A stretch of 64,000 nt of DNA, from contig OX392533.1 in NCBI GenBank assembly GCA_947623455.1, positions 30,936,229-31,000,228 on the forward strand. Reading direction: 5' to 3'. Of the stretch, positions 60,895 through 64,000 are shown one piece after another. Each line of letters starts with the position of its first letter. Position 1 is the first letter of the stretch. Under the pieces are notes generated by a model. It ran no database searches. It was not told where the DNA came from and worked only from the letters and a program-made list of their open reading frames with translations. This stretch comes from Mimachlamys varia (Eukaryota; Mollusca; Bivalvia; Pectinida; Pectinidae). The position numbers and the translations under genes were made by a program.

Positions 60895-61320
60895 TAAAAT
60901 AACATTTTTAAAATATCGTGTTTATTGTCATAACAAACTAAGAACACAAGGATTCGAGAGATGCAGGTTGATCAGAATTATGGGCTTATTCTTCTGTATT
61001 TTATTTTTAAGTGATATGAAGATAGACGTTTTTGAGAATGCTCATTGGTGTGTTTACTTGTTGTGATTGACAATGATACTTGGTTCTCATTTTGAGAACT
61101 TGATTTTTACTTGGATGAGACAAAAGATATACATGACGGGTGTTGTCGATGAAGCGGAGGACGCTTACTCTTCCGGAACACCTGGTCTTATTCTCTTGTA
61201 CATTTACAAGGGTTTCAATGCAAAGCTTTCCTTTGTTCATCTTTTGCCCCTTCTTTTATCAATTTTGAGTTCGGAATATGATTTGTTAATTCTTCGGTAT
61301 TTTCTCATTTATTGTTGACA
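60895..61320 (-). repeat. Dispersed repeat family A, most complete copy (minus)
   Basis: Reverse complement of the full family order: from the left end (GAGAAAATACCGAAGAATTA) through AGGTGTTCCGGAAGAGTAAG and TCAATCACAACAAGTAAACA to GCATCTCTCGAATCCTTGTG. An 83-codon plus-strand frame (61067-61318) contains VVDEAEDAYSSGTPGLILLY, the frame shared with the 54.5-kb copy. Confidence 0.85.
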
Positions 61321-62173
61321 ACTGTCATTAGCTTCAATCTCAACTATATAACCATTCATATAAATGCATATAACATTTCCACACAGAAAAAAATGATTAT
61401 GTATATAGAAAATGCTCAAACGTGCCTATTTCTGTACTTAACTCAAATCCAAGAAAACAGGTAAATATATAAACGCTATATAAAGTTAAAGGCCCAATAT
61501 ACATAACTTTCGGCAAAACTTTACGCGAAAATCAAGTCTAATAACTTATTATATTTATAGTAGGTATGCCACATGACGCCATTTTGTTTTCAGATTTTCA
61601 CTTTCACTAAACGGGATTGAATAGTGATCCCGATGTTTTTTCGTGTTAACTTGCATATTGTGACCTGGTTTTGTCAGAGCATACAGCAACATATTTGCTC
61701 AATAATAATGGAATAAAAATATACAAAACGTCAACAAACCATTTAGTAACGCTTTCATGCAAGTGCCCTTCCGTGCCACTCACGCAATCAACGTAAAACG
61801 CAACGCCATTTTGACGCCATGGTTTGTCAACTTCACGGGGATATCCGCGGGTGTTCTCGTAAAAAAAAGGTGTTGAAATGGATAGCATACGAAAGACTTA
61901 GTTTCGTATTTTTTTGGGGTCTTTGTCGGCTTCCCGCTAGCTTTTGTTGTCTTTTCGTAGTGATCGTTTAAAAACTTCAAAGATGGAATTTGAGGATTTA
62001 AAATGCGAATATGTTTACGTCCATGGTATCAAAATAAAGATGAGAATCTCAGGATATCATTTCTTGTTCATTGTGTTTTGTGTTAAAACGGAAACAACCG
62101 CGGAATTCCCCTCAAACTTATTACAGCGCCGCCACGCGGAAAAATTTGACATCTGTCGTCACCGTAAACAATA
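61321..62173. other. Upstream region of the 62.2-kb gene; possible divergent promoter
   Basis: From about 61790 to 62170 the base composition is richer in G and C. A minus-strand frame starts at 61980 (MKFLNDHYEKTTKASGKPTK), close to plus-strand starts at 61983 and 62174. Neither minus nor 61983 product was recognised. Confidence 0.3.
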
Positions 62174-63101
62174 ATGGAGGTCACCGAGGATTCCTACGCA
62201 GAATTGCTTCAGCTATCGTCTTGGAATGCGACCGATCTTGATCGGATCGTATCAAAAACATGGAAGGTAAGCATATCTATTCATTTATTTAATTAAAATT
62301 TAATAATAATATGTTTAATTCAAAATAAGCTAACATTCTCAAAATATGTCTAGCCGGTTGCAGTCATTCCCCAAACTCACGGCTATTTCTGTACGTTTTT
62401 TTTTTGCCCAACACTTTATAATGGCCTGGGATATGGGATGGGGGGATTATTGAAAAGCTTCGGGCTAAGGTGTCCCCCTGCTCAATTTTTTGGGGGGTCT
62501 GTACTTTGATTTATTTGACCTGTGGCAGCTGTAGTTGAAACAAATAGATTTTTGGGGCTGTGCAGTTTAAAAAGTATTTATTTCCTCAATTCTATTTGAA
62601 ACATTGTATATGAGGGGTTGGAAAACAGGTATAAAAGCTTATATTAATTAGACAGAATTAATACTTCATATATGATATGTTAAAAATACCATTTCAATAA
62701 ATCTTTTTTTTTCAGCAATATCCTGTTCAGCAATCACATATGCGGATTACGTGTTGTTGTATTGCGAGGTGCAGAAGCAAGGTGGACCCATTCATAAAAC
62801 CATCAGTGATTGCCTTAAAAACATATGGCCCGATTACATTGAGCCGAAACATTTCTCCGACATTACAAGACGATCCAAAAAGTATTTGGACAAGTTTGAC
62901 GATCTTTGTCATCTGGTGTTTCCCAACAAGGACCTGTCGGATATTGGCCCAGCATGTAAAAAGGTTGGGATCACAGTTAGATCGCTAAACAAAGATGCAG
63001 AATTGGAAGCGGGCCATCCTTTCACTTTTGGGTCATATTATGAAGCATGTGTATATTCAAGGAAACACAGAAATTGGAACGACATCAAAATGTTTAGTTG
63101 A
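62174..63101 (+). CDS. Unrecognised protein, two candidate exons
   Basis: Exon 1, 62174-62266, reads MEVTEDSYAELLQLSSWNAT... KTWK and stops at a good donor AAG|GTAAGC. Exon 2 begins after TTTTTTTTTCAG at 62716. Its protein-like frame runs from ITYADYVLLYCEVQKQGGPI through ISDCLKNIWPDYIEPKHFSD, KKYLDKFDDLCHLVFPNKDL and GHPFTFGSYYEACVYSRKHR to TGA at 63101. The phases do not match: exon 1 ends in phase 0, but this frame needs one carried base. So either a base was lost, another exon intervenes, or exon 1 belongs elsewhere. No domain was recognised. It lies directly upstream of, and may belong with, the coiled-coil gene at 63199. Confidence 0.45.
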
Positions 63102-63198
63102 CAAACTACAGCCACCAAATATAAAAGGAACTGTTTTCAAAATTAATTTATCTAAATGATAAAATATCTGAAAAGTCCAAAAACTGTCCAGAAACAAA

Positions 63199-64000
63199 AT
63201 GAAATTTGAACTTGAATGTTTTAAATCCACGGATTTTTTTTCATATGCATGTACTGCGACATATCCCCAGTGTCAATCATGTGCAACAGATATACTAACA
63301 AAATCAAAGAAGATAAAACAGTTGACCAAAATCAGCAAAACTTTATTGAAGAATGCAAGGGAAACGCGAAATGAAAATGCTGTGTTGCTGCAAGAAAAGG
63401 AAACGTTGAAAGAAATATTAACAGAGACAACTGATGAAAACAATGAACTGAAAGAAAGATTACACAAGACAAAAACTTTGGAGAAGGACAATGTGAAGTT
63501 GCGTGTAGATTTAGATAAAACAATAACATCACTAAAATCAATTAAGAAACAAAACTACTACAAAAAAAATAAAACGCAGGGAAAAGAAACCTAATGACAA
63601 AACAGAACAAAAGAGAAAAAGACTTTTGAAATGGAAAAAAACGTGTTAAAATAATTAAAACTGCTAAACTAACTTTACAACAAAAACTGAAAACGTTGCA
63701 AGAACACAACATACAGTTAAAACGTGAATTTAAGTTAAAATTACACAAACTTCAAAACGAACTTTATTATTTAAAAAAATGTCATATGTCTGCAAATCGT
63801 AACAAAATAACTTTATCTGTTGAATTAGGCAACTTTAAACAGTCGAATATAAATTTGCAGAACAGAAAATGATATTTTAAAAGCAGAAGTTGGAAGTTTG
63901 TCGAACATGGCTCCAAGTAAGGAAGGTCGGAGATTTTCTGATCAAATGAGAATGTGTGTAATGGATTTGGCAGGAATGGACGTTGTAACAAATAAAATAC
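63199..64000 (+). CDS. Coiled-coil protein with conserved 'RRFSDQMRMCVMDLAGMDV' start of a domain; frameshifted, runs off the window
   Basis: ATG 63199 opens MKFELECFKSTDFFSYACTA with a cysteine cluster TYPQCQSCA, then a long Glu/Lys/Leu coiled coil (ENAVLLQEKETLKEILTETT; LKERLHKTKTLEKDNVKLRV). The frame closes at 63594. The same style continues in shifted frames: KKPNDKTEQKRKRLLKWKK, then LTLQQKLKTLQEHNIQLKRE, then ENDILKAEVGSLSNMAPSKE and GRRFSDQMRMCVMDLAGMDV at the right edge. Two of the three breaks fall in A-runs (63559-63567, about 63635-63641); the third is beside a repeated ACAGA near 63860. I recall similar coiled-coil plus 'FSD..R.C...L..M.V' proteins being abundant in marine invertebrates, possibly mobile-element encoded; this is memory, not a search result. 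Confidence 0.5.

Noticed and set aside
1..64000. CRISPR arrays, bacterial operons, phage or viral genes
   Set aside because: The tandem repeats lack unique spacers of constant length, and gene structure is plainly eukaryotic; nothing viral was recognised.

Overview
The window is eukaryotic and most likely comes from a bivalve mollusc. The DNA is AT-rich, genes are split into short exons with GT/AG introns, and most of the sequence is decayed mobile DNA of kinds I associate with bivalves: elements with cores of about 155-158 bp tandem units and terminal hairpins (pearl/Helentron-like), tRNA-derived SINEs, LINE fragments, and PIF/Harbinger and Crypton-type DNA elements. There are no operons, prokaryotic genes or CRISPR arrays. 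The organism is an inference, since no species-specific marker was recognised.

1-11.2 kb: the 3' half of a Golgi glycoprotein 1 gene (GLG1/ESL-1/CFR-1 family), plus strand, 14 exons with compatible phases. It ends in a transmembrane helix and short basic tail; the 5' half lies upstream. Its introns carry minisatellites, a MITE and, repeatedly, duplicated 3' splice sites. One of these is a triplicated in-frame acceptor that could add 0, 10 or 20 residues. 11.2-19.6 kb is non-coding (possible long 3' UTR, then intergenic) with small inverted-repeat elements.

19.6-35.3 kb: a field of dispersed repeats. It holds a roughly 480-bp family ('family A', nine copies in the window), a 511-bp foldback, a LINE 3' end, a pearl-like element in reverse orientation and a SINE. 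I found no host gene here.

35.3-39.6 kb: a small secreted-protein gene, with exon 1 (signal peptide plus PAN/Apple-like domain) and exon 2 (EB-type cysteine module). Its later exons were not found. The next 4 kb is a 5'-truncated LINE sitting inside a TCTAGATAA-type minisatellite.

43.9-50.6 kb: a nested set of elements. A broken Crypton-type (DUF3504) tyrosine-recombinase gene is split by a 3,729-bp PIF/Harbinger element (near-identical terminal inverted repeats, 3-bp CAG duplication). That element holds a pearl-like element with ten 155-bp units in the intron of its own dead transposase.

50.6-62.1 kb: intergenic repeats, including a 127-bp hairpin, a duplicated 240-bp segment around a SINE-like element, a seven-unit 158-bp array, and about 3 kb of broken coding-like sequence of unknown origin. 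62.2-64 kb: the start of an unrecognised coiled-coil protein gene, or large transposon gene, whose frame breaks fall mostly at A-runs. It runs off the right edge.
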